Shown in pieces: positions 9,752 through 17,887 of a stretch of DNA of 64,000 nucleotides. Source of the DNA: Magnetospirillum sp. SS-4 (GTDB taxonomy: Bacteria > Pseudomonadota > Alphaproteobacteria > Rhodospirillales > Magnetospirillaceae); assembly GCF_902729425.1 (NCBI RefSeq), contig NZ_CACVCH010000013.1, forward strand, positions 111,175 through 175,174. The letters are read 5' to 3'. The notes beneath the pieces were generated by a model. The model saw only the letters and a list, made by a program, of their open reading frames with translations, did no database searches and had not been told where the DNA came from. Made by a program: the position numbers and the translations under genes. Position 1 is the stretch's first letter. Each line of letters starts with the position of its first letter.

Positions 9752-11059
9752 ATGAGCCATATTCTCAAGAAATTCCCCAAGGACCCACCTGGTCCGGTTG
9801 TCACCAAGGCCGAGGGCGTCTACCTCCACACCGATGATGGGCGCAAGCTGCTGGACACCACCGGCGGCTGGACCTCGTGCGCGGCGCTTGGCTACTCGCA
9901 CCCGGTGGTGCTGGAGGCCATGCGTGAGCAGATGTCCAAGTTCACCCATGTGGACTACAACATCTTCACCAATCCCATGCTGGAAGAACTGGCCGAGTTG
10001 CTGCTCTCCCAGGCGCCCAAGGGCATGAACCGGGTCTACTTCGCCGGCAATGGCGGTTCGGAGGCCATGGAAGGGGCGCTGAAGCTGAGCTACCAGCTCC
10101 ATTACGACGCCGGTAAGCGCGACAAGCAGTGGTATATCGGCCGCGACCAGTCGTTCTACGGCTCGACCATGCATTGCGCCGTGGTGTCCGAGTTGCCGGT
10201 GCTGAAGATGTACGAGCCGCTGCTGCCGATCCAGCGGGCGCTGGTGCCACAGCACAACCCCTACCTCAACATGCTGCCGGGCGAGAGCCTGGACGACTAC
10301 GCCCGCCGCGGCGCCAAGGACCTGGAAGACAAGATCCTCGAGATCGGCGCCCACAGGGTTGCCGGCTTCGTCGGTGAAACCCAGTTGGGCTCGCTGGTTG
10401 GCGACGTACCGGCCGCGCCCGGTTACTGGAAGTATATCCGCGAGGTCTGCGACCGCCACGACGTCCATCTCATCCTGGACGAAATCTATTGCGGCCTGGG
10501 CCGCAGCGGCAAGATCTACAACATCTCCAATGACGACGTGACGCCCGACTTCATCGTCATCGGCAAGAATCTGGGGGCCGGCCATGCCCCCATCAGCGCG
10601 GTGATCACCGACAATCGCCTGGAATCGGTGGTGTTGGGGCCGCACGGTTCGGGTCGCCTCAACCAGGGGCACACCCACCAAGGCTATTCCCTGGGTGCGG
10701 CGGCGGCGCTGGCGGTGCAGAAGATCGTTCACAGCCCGGAGATGCTCGCCCATATCAACAGCCTGGGCGCCCATATGCGCGGCCGGCTGGAAAGTGAGCT
10801 GGGCAACCATCCGTTCTTCCGCAACGTGCGTGGTCGCGGCCTGCTGTTCTCGATCGAGTACGATTGCAAGGACAAGAATGTGTTCGGCCTGACCTTGGCG
10901 AAAAACCTGAATGAGAAGCACTGCGTGCTGATCAATTCCAAGTGGCACCGGGTGTCGTTCACCCCGGCCTATATCCTGAGCCGCGAGCAGGCCGATTTCG
11001 TCCTGGACGGCTTTGTCGCCGAATTCAAGGCCATCGCCGAAACCTGGCCTCGGGATTAG
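9752..11059 (+). CDS. Class III PLP-dependent aminotransferase
   Basis: 435 residues with the full class III layout: cofactor-phosphate region FAGNGGSEAMEGALKLSY, acidic pyridine-contact motif LILDEIYCGLGRSG, and PLP-binding Lys272 in VIGKNLGAGHAP, followed by HGSGRLNQGHTHQGYS. Length and motifs match omega- or sugar-type aminotransferases of fold type I. The substrate is unknown; being last in the 8013-11059 cluster it may act on a sugar or small precursor made there. A hairpin lies directly downstream, marking the end of this operon. Confidence 0.85.
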   Translation: MSHILKKFPKDPPGPVVTKAEGVYLHTDDGRKLLDTTGGWTSCAALGYSHPVVLEAMREQMSKFTHVDYNIFTNPMLEELAELLLSQAPKGMNRVYFAGNGGSEAMEGALKLSYQLHYDAGKRDKQWYIGRDQSFYGSTMHCAVVSELPVLKMYEPLLPIQRALVPQHNPYLNMLPGESLDDYARRGAKDLEDKILEIGAHRVAGFVGETQLGSLVGDVPAAPGYWKYIREVCDRHDVHLILDEIYCGLGRSGKIYNISNDDVTPDFIVIGKNLGAGHAPISAVITDNRLESVVLGPHGSGRLNQGHTHQGYSLGAAAALAVQKIVHSPEMLAHINSLGAHMRGRLESELGNHPFFRNVRGRGLLFSIEYDCKDKNVFGLTLAKNLNEKHCVLINSKWHRVSFTPAYILSREQADFVLDGFVAEFKAIAETWPRD

Positions 11060-11066
11060 CATTGCC

Positions 11067-11099
11067 TTCCTCTCCCCTGGCCAGACCGGGGGAGAGGAA
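11067..11099. terminator. Convergent-gene stem-loop, probable transcription terminator
   Basis: A perfect 11-bp stem (TTCCTCTCCCC at 11067-11077 paired with 11089-11099) and an 11-base loop sit in the 54-base gap between the converging aminotransferase and epimerase genes. Neither side has a strong T tract, so intrinsic termination is likely rather than certain. It could serve both directions. Confidence 0.6.
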
Positions 11100-11113
11100 A
11101 TTTCCGAATCGGA

Positions 11114-12013
11114 TCAGATGTCGTCCTGGGCCATCATCATCTTGACGCCCTCGGCCAGCGACACCTTCGGCTCCCAGCCGAGATGCGCCTTGATCTTATC
11201 GACCTTGCCCAGGATGGCCGGCGGCTCGGGGCGCGGGTCGATGAACTGAATCTCACCACCGATCAACTGACACAGTTCCAGCAGCGTATGCTGTCTGCCG
11301 GTGGCGACGTTGTAGGCTTCGCCTGAACGGTCGCTTTCCGCGCCCAGGATAAAGGCATTGATCACGTCGCTGATATAGGTGAAATCGCGAGTCTGCATGC
11401 CATCGCCCGTGACCGTCAGGGGCTGGCCGGCCCGGCTGCGACGAATGAAGAAGGCGATGGGACCACTGCCGCCACGCGGGCCATAGCCGTTGAACACCCG
11501 GAAGCTAAGGGTGGGAACCTTGAAGAACCACGACCAGTGCTGACACACCTCTTCGCCCAGCCACTTGGACAGGGCATAGGGATTGTCGGGATTGATGGGG
11601 TGATCCTCGCCGGTCGGCGGCGTGGCGACGCCGTAGACCGCCGCCGAGGATGGGTTGATCACCTTCTTGTAGCCATGATGGCGGGCAGCTTCCAGTACCC
11701 GGATCATGGTGCCGACATTGGCCTCCAGGAACGGCTCCGGCGTCTTCATGGACTGCATGTGGTTGGGATTGCCGGCACAGTGAAAAGCGTAGTCGATACC
11801 GGCAAAGAACGTATCCTCGGCCGGAATGTCCATCAGATTGCGCTCGACCTCCTCCAGATTGGCGTGAGAGCGTACCGCCGCTAGGCCACGGGCGAAATTG
11901 GCGCCGGGCAGGTCGAGAGCACGAACGTGGTGGCCCTTGGCCAGCAGACCCTCAACGAGATGACTGCCGAGAAAACCAGCGGCGCCGGTGACAAGCGAAA
12001 CGGGAGAGGACAT
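11114..12013 (-). CDS. NAD-dependent epimerase/dehydratase (extended SDR)
   Basis: 299 residues beginning MSSPVSLVTGAAGFLGSHL, with the TGxxGFxGxH cofactor motif, a Ser in NPSSAAVYG and a YALSK catalytic pair. The later FNGYGPRGG and GDGMQTRDFTYISD motifs are typical of sugar-nucleotide epimerases. AAGGAG eight bases upstream of the ATG at 12013 fixes the start and rules out a five-residue longer form. It is the last gene of the short reverse block and faces the aminotransferase across the stem-loop. Confidence 0.85.
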   Translation of the reverse strand: MSSPVSLVTGAAGFLGSHLVEGLLAKGHHVRALDLPGANFARGLAAVRSHANLEEVERNLMDIPAEDTFFAGIDYAFHCAGNPNHMQSMKTPEPFLEANVGTMIRVLEAARHHGYKKVINPSSAAVYGVATPPTGEDHPINPDNPYALSKWLGEEVCQHWSWFFKVPTLSFRVFNGYGPRGGSGPIAFFIRRSRAGQPLTVTGDGMQTRDFTYISDVINAFILGAESDRSGEAYNVATGRQHTLLELCQLIGGEIQFIDPRPEPPAILGKVDKIKAHLGWEPKVSLAEGVKMMMAQDDI

Positions 12014-12090
12014 GATTTCTCCTTGCACGGAACATCGGACTTGGGTAGCCCATCCTGGGCTGGGCGGTCAATAATCCTGGCGAATCGATC

Positions 12091-12630
12091 TCAGGCAGGG
12101 CAACCCGCAGCCAAGCCCATGCCGCCGACATTGGCGCCATCACGGTTGATGGCATAACGGAAGAAGGTTCGCTCCCACACGATGACCTCGCCCCGCCGGG
12201 TCATGCCGGCATTCTCCATCACCCGCATGGAAGCGATGTTCTCGGGACGGGCGATGGCGATGATGGTTTCGAAGTTCTTTTGCGAAAATCCCCATTCTAG
12301 GGTGGCCCTGACCATCTCGGTCGCCAGGCCACGTCCCCAGAACGGACGATCGAGCAGATAGCCGCACTCGACCTCACCCAGAGGGTCCAGGAAGTCCAGA
12401 CCGCAATGGCCAATGGCGGTCCCGCTGGCCTTATCTTCCACGCACCAGAAGCCGTAACCCTGGCTCTGCCACTTAGCGGCCTTGCGCTCCACCGATATGC
12501 GAGCGACATCGGGGGTCTTGGGGCCATTCATATGTTCCATAACCACCGGGTCTGCATAGATACGCTGAAACTCCGGAATATCGGCGTCCTGGAATGCGCG
12601 CAAAATCAGACGTGCTGTCTCGATCATCAT
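12091..12630 (-). CDS. GNAT-family N-acetyltransferase (RimJ/RimL-like)
   Basis: 179 residues with the GNAT pattern: TARLILRAF at the start, GHCGLDFLDPLGEVECGYLLDRPFWGRGLATEM in the acetyl-CoA region (Q/RxxGxG/A-like WGRGLAT), and NIASMRVMENAGM near the end. This is the RimJ/RimL-like branch, which acetylates protein N-termini or small molecules. In this operon it may acetylate an amino sugar, but nothing in the sequence settles that. Its start overlaps the stop of the upstream 2-hydroxyacid dehydrogenase gene. Confidence 0.8.
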   Translation of the reverse strand: MMIETARLILRAFQDADIPEFQRIYADPVVMEHMNGPKTPDVARISVERKAAKWQSQGYGFWCVEDKASGTAIGHCGLDFLDPLGEVECGYLLDRPFWGRGLATEMVRATLEWGFSQKNFETIIAIARPENIASMRVMENAGMTRRGEVIVWERTFFRYAINRDGANVGGMGLAAGCPA

Positions 12631-13595
12631 TGGTCTTCCTTAAGCCCCGCCGCCCGCCACACCTCGGAGCCAGGCCGGGGAATTTCGGCGTTGCTCAGGC
12701 CGGCGATGGCGGCGCGGCCCATGGCGATGACCGCCTCCTCGGCGCTGCCGCCGATATGGGGGGTGGCCAGCAGATTGGGCAGGGCGAGAAACTCGCGGTC
12801 GGCGGGCGGTTCGCCGGCGAAGACGTCGAGGCCGGCGCCCGCCAGCCGGCCGTCCGTCAGCATGGCCTTCAGCGCCGCCTCGTCCACCAGCCCGCCACGG
12901 GCGCAATTGATCAGGATGGCGTCGGGACGCATCAGGGCGAGGCGCCCGGCCGACAGGATATTGGCGGTCGAGGCGTCCAGCGGCAGGTGCAGCGTCACCA
13001 CGTCGGCGCGGCGCAGCAGGTCGTCGAGGCCGACCGCCTCGATGCCGTGGGCGGCGTAGAAATCGGGAAAATCCAGCAGGTCATGGGCCAGGACGCGGCA
13101 GCCGAACGCTTTGAGCAGCGGCGTCAGGTCCTTGCCGATATGGCCGCAGCCGACGATGCCGACAACGCGGTCCGACAGGTGGCGGCCCTGCAACTGGCGC
13201 CAGCCGCCGGCCCGGACCTCCAGATTGCCCTTGGGGACGTGGCGCAGCAGGGCGATGGCCATGGAGATGACCAGTTCCGAGACCGAGCGACGGTTGACGC
13301 CGCCGGTCCAGCCCAGCCGGACGCCGTGCCGGCGCATGGCGCCGAGGTCGAGCATGTCGAGGCCAACGCCGTACTTGCCGATCACCCTGAGTTCGGGCAG
13401 GGCGGCGAACACGCTTTCGTCCAGCCGCTCCAGGGCGGTGACGGCGCCGTCATGGCCCCTGAGGAAGGCGATCAGCTCGTCCCCCGCCAGGCTCTTGCCG
13501 GCGTCATTGAAGGTGGCGCCGGGAAAGCGCTCCAGCAATTCGGCGCGCAGCACCGGATGCCTGGAGAACGAGCGTGACGCCACAGCGATCCTCAT
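12627..13595 (-). CDS. D-isomer-specific 2-hydroxyacid dehydrogenase (phosphoglycerate-dehydrogenase-like)
   Basis: 322 residues from the ATG at 13595, with the NAD motif GIVGCGHIGKDL, the Arg-containing NCARGGLVDEAAL, a Glu in DVFAGEPP and the catalytic His in ATPHIGGSAEEA. These cover the family's Arg-Glu-His set. It reversibly reduces a 2-oxoacid to a D-2-hydroxyacid with NAD(P)H. It shares an operon with a KdsB-like cytidylyltransferase and a phosphatase; a similar dehydrogenase and cytidylyltransferase recur at 43309-46974. It lacks the ACT domain of full-length SerA, so a role in serine synthesis is less likely. Confidence 0.85.
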   Translation of the reverse strand: MRIAVASRSFSRHPVLRAELLERFPGATFNDAGKSLAGDELIAFLRGHDGAVTALERLDESVFAALPELRVIGKYGVGLDMLDLGAMRRHGVRLGWTGGVNRRSVSELVISMAIALLRHVPKGNLEVRAGGWRQLQGRHLSDRVVGIVGCGHIGKDLTPLLKAFGCRVLAHDLLDFPDFYAAHGIEAVGLDDLLRRADVVTLHLPLDASTANILSAGRLALMRPDAILINCARGGLVDEAALKAMLTDGRLAGAGLDVFAGEPPADREFLALPNLLATPHIGGSAEEAVIAMGRAAIAGLSNAEIPRPGSEVWRAAGLKEDQ

Positions 13596-14257
13596 GACAG
13601 CATCTCCTCGATGACCGCCGGCAATTGGGCGAGGCTGGAAATCAGCCGGTCGGCGCCGAGGTCGGCCGGAGCCATGCGGGCATAGCCCCAATCCACCGCC
13701 ACCACCGGCAGGCCGGCATTCCGCGCCGCCCGTACGTCGGTGATGGAATCGCCCACATAGAGCGCCGGTCGGCCCTCGGCCCCCATGCGGCGGATGGTTT
13801 CCAGGATGTGCTCGCCATCGGGCTTGCGGCGGGGAAAGTCGCCGCCCAGCACGGCGGCGAAATGCCTGGACAGGTCCAGCGCCTCCAGCACGATCTCGGT
13901 CATGCGGTGCGGCTTGTTGGTGCAGATGCCCAGCAGGTCGCCCCTGGCCCGCAGGCCCTCCAGCAGCTCCGCCACCCCGTCATAGACCAGGGTGTGACCG
14001 GCGGGGCAGGCGCGGTAATGGGCGAGATAGCGTTCCACCAGCGGCCCGACCCGGTCGGGCGCGGCGGCGGTTCCGGTGGCGGCCCAGGCGCGCTCGATCA
14101 GGGCGGTGGCGCCCTCGCCCACCAGATCCTGCACCTGCGGCAGGCTCAGTTGCGGCCGCCCCTCCTCGGCCAGCAGCAGGTTGATCGCGGCGCGCACGTC
14201 GGGGGCGCTGTCGATCAGGGTGCCGTCCAGGTCGAAGACGATGGCGCGGCCGCTCAC
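13592..14257 (-). CDS. HAD-family phosphatase, phosphoglycolate-phosphatase-like
   Basis: 221 residues starting at a GTG, with the HAD nucleophile motif FDLDGTLIDSAPDV at the N-terminus, a motif II Thr in ICTNKP, a Lys in FPRRKPDGEHI and the acidic motif IV YVGDSITDVRAARNAG. The helical cap inserted after motif I matches Gph-type subclass I enzymes. It should hydrolyse a small phosphomonoester, perhaps the phosphorylated precursor used by the cytidylyltransferase directly upstream. The GTG at 14257 lies two bases after that gene's stop; no ATG fits the family start. Confidence 0.85.
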   Translation of the reverse strand: MSGRAIVFDLDGTLIDSAPDVRAAINLLLAEEGRPQLSLPQVQDLVGEGATALIERAWAATGTAAAPDRVGPLVERYLAHYRACPAGHTLVYDGVAELLEGLRARGDLLGICTNKPHRMTEIVLEALDLSRHFAAVLGGDFPRRKPDGEHILETIRRMGAEGRPALYVGDSITDVRAARNAGLPVVAVDWGYARMAPADLGADRLISSLAQLPAVIEEMLS

Positions 14258-14258
14258 C

Positions 14259-15026
14259 TCAGTACGTGCCCCACAGCGGATCGGCCCGCATGTGGGCCTC
14301 GACGGTGGCGGCGTCGGCCGGGCTGTCCACCGAGAAGTAGTTGACCGCCGGATAGGGGGCGAGGCGCTGGAACCAGCCATTGTCGGGAATGCGGTTGGAA
14401 TCGCAGGATTCCTTCTGCTCCAGCGGCGATTCCGGCGTCTCGGTGAACCAGCGCAGCGCCTCCCAGCGGAAGGCGAAGATGCCGCCGACCCGGCGGGCCT
14501 CCAGCCCGGCCGAGAAGGTCTTGGCATAGGGAATCGGGCTGCGCGAGGTGTAGAGCACGTTGCCCTTCAGATCGTGGGCGATCTTCACGATATCGGGATT
14601 GCGCCACATCTCCTCGTCGGTGATGTGAACCCCCAGCATGGTGCCGCGCACCCCGGCATCGGCCTTGAACGGATCGATCACCGCCCGGATCATGTCGGGA
14701 TGCAGCATGGGCTCGTCGCCCTGGACGCAGGCGACAATGTCGTCATCGGCCAGTTCGATGCCGCATTTGCCGGCGGCCTCGGCGACCCGGTCCAGCGCCC
14801 TGGTATGGGTGTCCCTGGTCCAGATCACCGGCCAACCCCTGGACTCGGCGAAATCCCGGATCTCGGCATCGCAGGTGCAGATGGCCAGGGCATCCCAGCG
14901 GTCGAACATGCGGGCGCGCAGGAAGCAATGTTCCAGCATGGGGCGGCCGCACAGGGGAAACAGCGGCTTGCCGGGAAAGCGGCTGGCCGCCATGCGGGCG
15001 GGAACGAGTCCAATGATTCGGGTCAT
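14259..15026 (-). CDS. KdsB-like CMP-ulosonate cytidylyltransferase (copy 1)
   Basis: 255 residues with the nucleotide-binding LVPARMAASRFPGKPL at the N-terminus, CVQGDEPMLHPDMI in the middle and SRSPIPY near residue 165, as in 3-deoxy-manno-octulosonate cytidylyltransferases. The reaction would be CTP plus a 2-keto-3-deoxy acid giving a CMP-sugar. A second KdsB-like protein is encoded at 43309-44112, so at least one probably handles a sugar other than Kdo. It is the first gene of the reverse block, and its promoter should lie in the 15027-15210 gap. Confidence 0.8.
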   Translation of the reverse strand: MTRIIGLVPARMAASRFPGKPLFPLCGRPMLEHCFLRARMFDRWDALAICTCDAEIRDFAESRGWPVIWTRDTHTRALDRVAEAAGKCGIELADDDIVACVQGDEPMLHPDMIRAVIDPFKADAGVRGTMLGVHITDEEMWRNPDIVKIAHDLKGNVLYTSRSPIPYAKTFSAGLEARRVGGIFAFRWEALRWFTETPESPLEQKESCDSNRIPDNGWFQRLAPYPAVNYFSVDSPADAATVEAHMRADPLWGTY

Positions 15027-15119
15027 GGCTATCCCTTCGACATCCCAGGAACGGTCGGTCTTAGCATCCCGTCCAGCCGGTTGTCGAGTTGGGATGGCAT
15101 GGCGCAAACGGCGAATCAG

Positions 15120-15148
15120 GTGACATTTCGGGATTTTCCCGCTAGTGT
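15120..15148 (+). promoter_or_regulatory. Possible sigma-70-type promoter for the 15211 operon
   Basis: Within the 184-base divergent gap 15027-15210, GTGACA (15120-15125) and TAGTGT (15143-15148) are separated by 17 bases, a plausible but weak -35/-10 pair. The spacer holds a short palindrome (CGGGA-TTT-TCCCG, 15129-15141) that could be an operator or chance. The rest of the gap shows no gene; promoters for both the forward and reverse blocks are expected here. Confidence 0.3.
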
Positions 15149-15210
15149 GCGCGCCGCCCGCGACAAGGCGGGATCGCCCATCCGCGCAATGTGACCCGAA
15201 ACAGGTGGCC

Positions 15211-15981
15211 GTGACCCAGACCATAGTGCCGTCACTCCGGGGCAAGCGGGTCTTGGTAACCGGGACCGCCTCCGGCATCGGGGCCGCCATCGCCCGCGCC
15301 TTCGGCCGCCAGGGCTGTCTGGTCGGCCTGCATTACCGGGGCGAACCCGACCGCATCCACCCGGTACGGGCCGATATCGAAGCCGCCGGCGGCCGGACGA
15401 TCCTGCTGTCCGCTGACCTGGGCGAGCCCGCCCAGGTCAGCCGCATGGGCCAGGATTTCCTGGCGGCGGCCGGCGGCATCGACGTGCTGGTCAACAATGC
15501 CGGCGGAGTCGAGGATTACGTGGATTTCCTCGACATGACCGAGGAATCCTGGACCAGGACCATGGCGGTCAACGCCCAGGCGCCGCTGTGGCTGATCCGC
15601 GCCGTCTGGCCGTCCATGACGGCGGCGAAGGCCGGGCGGATCATCAACATCAGTTCGGCGGCGGTGGGCTATGGCGGCAGCGCCAGGGGCATCCACTACG
15701 TCGCCGCCAAGGCGGCGCTGGAGACCATGAGCAAGACCCTGGCCAAGGATGGCGCCCGCCACAACATCCTGGTCAACGTGGTCCGCCCCGGACTGACCGA
15801 CACCGGCATGCACCGCAAGGTCGCCGGCTATACCGACGAGCAATACGCGAAGCGGGCGGCGCTGGTGCCGCTGGGCCGCGCCGGCCGGCCGGAGGAGGTC
15901 GCCGCCATGGTGCTTCATCTGGCCTCGGCCGATGGCGGCTTCATCACCGGCCAGATCATCGCCGTCTCGGGAGGAGATTGA
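15211..15981 (+). CDS. Classical short-chain dehydrogenase/reductase (FabG-like)
   Basis: 256 residues from a GTG at 15211 (GTG at 15205 is an alternative). It has TGTASGIGAAIA for the cofactor, NNAGG, an active-site Ser pair in ISSAAVGYG and the Tyr163-x3-Lys167 pair in YVAAK, all intact. The C-terminal GRPEEVAAMVLHLAS and ITGQIIAVSGG are standard for classical SDRs. It oxidises or reduces an alcohol/ketone with NAD(P)H. It opens an operon with a TPP-dependent enzyme and two radical SAM proteins, so its substrate is probably an intermediate of that pathway. Confidence 0.85.
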   Translation: MTQTIVPSLRGKRVLVTGTASGIGAAIARAFGRQGCLVGLHYRGEPDRIHPVRADIEAAGGRTILLSADLGEPAQVSRMGQDFLAAAGGIDVLVNNAGGVEDYVDFLDMTEESWTRTMAVNAQAPLWLIRAVWPSMTAAKAGRIINISSAAVGYGGSARGIHYVAAKAALETMSKTLAKDGARHNILVNVVRPGLTDTGMHRKVAGYTDEQYAKRAALVPLGRAGRPEEVAAMVLHLASADGGFITGQIIAVSGGD

Positions 15982-15982
15982 C

Positions 15983-16933
15983 GTGACCGCCCCCATCGTG
16001 CGTTCCCAGGTCGATAACTCAAGGATGGAGCTGGCCCGCGCCGTGTTGCGGGTGCGGTTGTCGCAGATGCTGATCAACGAACGTCTCAAGGCCAAGGCGT
16101 TCAAGGTTCCGGTCCACCTCGCCCTCGGACACGAAGCCATCGCGGTGGCGGTCTCGGCCGCCATGGCCGATGGCGACAGCCTGTACCTGACACACCGCAA
16201 CATCCACTACAACATCGCCCGCGCCGCCTCGCTGGCCGCCGAGGTGGCCGAATTGCGGCTGGACCCCGCCGGGCTGGCCGGCGGCGCCCTGGGATCGATG
16301 AACATGAACAATCCGGCCCGGGGCATCGCCTATACCTCGTCCATCCTGGGCAACAGCCTGTGCGTCGCCGCCGGCGCCGCCCTGGCCGAAACCGTGCTGG
16401 ATTCCGGGGCGGTGCCCTTCGTGATCACCGGCGACGGCGCCCTGGAAGAAGGCGTGTTCTACGAATCCCTGGAACTCGCCGCCAGCGTCGCTGCCCCGAT
16501 GGTGGTGGTGGCCGAGAACAACGGCTGGTCACTGGCCACCCGAATCGAGGAGCGGCGCTGTCCCATCCGGCTGGACCGTCTGGCCGCCGCCTTCGATCTG
16601 CCCTACCGCCGCCTTGCCGGCAACGACGTCGCCGCCTATGCCGCCGAACTGGCCGGGTTGCGGCGTCTCTCCCAGGAAAAGCGCCGGCCGGTGGTGGTCG
16701 AGGCCGAGGTCTCCACCCTGGGCGACTGGCTGATGCCGCATCCGGACTTCCCCGGCGGCAAGCATATCAACTACCACCACGGCGCCGCCCCCGAGGTCAG
16801 CCCATCGGACTGGCCGGTGATCCGCGAGGACGATGGCGACCCGGTGTTCGCGCTCGGCCACCGCTTCGACCCCGACTGGCTGAGAAGCCAGGCCCGCGAC
16901 CTGCTGGCCGCCTTGGAAGGAGAGCTGGCATGA
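15983..16933 (+). CDS. TPP-dependent dehydrogenase E1 alpha-like subunit
   Basis: 316 residues from a GTG at 15983 with a strong GGAGGAG ribosome site, two bases after the SDR stop. The thiamine-diphosphate signature begins ITGDGALEEGVFYES near residue 148 and closes with AENN. This is the alpha half of alpha2beta2 2-oxoacid dehydrogenases and related TPP enzymes. No E2 or E3 lipoyl-enzyme gene is nearby, so a complete oxidative decarboxylase complex is not indicated. A stand-alone transfer of a two- or three-carbon unit is more plausible. The beta partner overlaps by four bases. Confidence 0.8.
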   Translation: MTAPIVRSQVDNSRMELARAVLRVRLSQMLINERLKAKAFKVPVHLALGHEAIAVAVSAAMADGDSLYLTHRNIHYNIARAASLAAEVAELRLDPAGLAGGALGSMNMNNPARGIAYTSSILGNSLCVAAGAALAETVLDSGAVPFVITGDGALEEGVFYESLELAASVAAPMVVVAENNGWSLATRIEERRCPIRLDRLAAAFDLPYRRLAGNDVAAYAAELAGLRRLSQEKRRPVVVEAEVSTLGDWLMPHPDFPGGKHINYHHGAAPEVSPSDWPVIREDDGDPVFALGHRFDPDWLRSQARDLLAALEGELA

Positions 16934-17871
16934 CCTATATCGGCCACCTCAACGCCCTGATCCGGGCCAAGGTCTCCGCCACCCCCCGGCTGGTGGCCTA
17001 TGGCCAGAACATCACCGCCGGCTCGTGCCTGTCGGGCCTGACCCGCGGCCTGGAACCCGGCCCCGGCGGACGGGTGATCAACACCCCCAACGTGGAAAAC
17101 ACCCTAGTCGGCGCCGGATTCGGCATGGCGCTGCGCGGCGTCGATTCCATCTATTTCATGAAGCAGCAGGATTTCCTGCTGCTGGGCCTGGACCATCTGG
17201 TCAACACCTGGAACATCGTCCGCCGGATGGAACCCAGGGCCTCGTTCACCGTGGTCGCCATCATCGTCGATTCAGGATTTGAAGGACCGCAATCCAGCCT
17301 GAATAACTTCAACGATTTCTGCTCCATGTCCCACATGCCCGGCTACGCCATCAGCAATGCCAGGGATGCCGAACTGGTGATCGGCCGCCATCTGGTGGCG
17401 CCCGGCTGCCGCATGATCGGACTCAGCCAGCGTCTGTTCGGCACCCCGGAACTGGCCGCCGACCTGACGGCCGAAACCGATGCGGACGGGGACATCCTCA
17501 GATACGCCGACGGCCCGGCGGCGACTATCGTCGCCTGCAATCTGGCGTTTCCCCAGGCCCTGGCCGCCTGGCGTCATTTCCACGACGAGGGATTGGCCGC
17601 CTCGCTGTTCTCGGTGCCGGCCATGCTGCCGCGATCCTGGGATTTCATCCTTGCCGACGTGGCGCGCAGCGGCCATCTGGTGGTGATCGACGATTCCAAG
17701 AGCGAGAACCGCAACAGTGACAGGTTGATGCTGGAAGCCTATAAGTCCATGAGAAGTGTTCGCATTACAAGTCTAAGCCGCGATTTCGACCCGGCCATGC
17801 TGTCGCCCAATCGTGACGCGCTGGACGTGGACCCCGCCGCCCTGGTGGCATGGCGGCGGCAAGCGCCCTGA
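16930..17871 (+). CDS. TPP-dependent dehydrogenase E1 beta-like subunit
   Basis: 313 residues with the pyrimidine-binding and C-terminal domain order of E1 beta or transketolase C-halves. TPNVENTLVGAGFGMALRG carries the Glu that activates the cofactor in this family, and a swivel-type domain follows (ADGPAATIVACNLAF, then a VVIDDSKSENR segment). It pairs with the gene before it to form the active site. It is divergent from pyruvate and branched-chain enzymes, which supports an unusual substrate. The start overlaps the alpha gene, so equal expression is expected. Confidence 0.75.
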   Translation: MTYIGHLNALIRAKVSATPRLVAYGQNITAGSCLSGLTRGLEPGPGGRVINTPNVENTLVGAGFGMALRGVDSIYFMKQQDFLLLGLDHLVNTWNIVRRMEPRASFTVVAIIVDSGFEGPQSSLNNFNDFCSMSHMPGYAISNARDAELVIGRHLVAPGCRMIGLSQRLFGTPELAADLTAETDADGDILRYADGPAATIVACNLAFPQALAAWRHFHDEGLAASLFSVPAMLPRSWDFILADVARSGHLVVIDDSKSENRNSDRLMLEAYKSMRSVRITSLSRDFDPAMLSPNRDALDVDPAALVAWRRQAP

Positions 17872-17887
17872 ACGGAAGGACAAGCCC

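Noticed and set aside
9515..11062. 515-codon reverse frame opposite the aminotransferase
   Set aside because: Long shadow frame from high-GC codon bias. The protein is rich in Gly, His, Gln and Val without any domain, while the forward strand encodes a complete class III aminotransferase.
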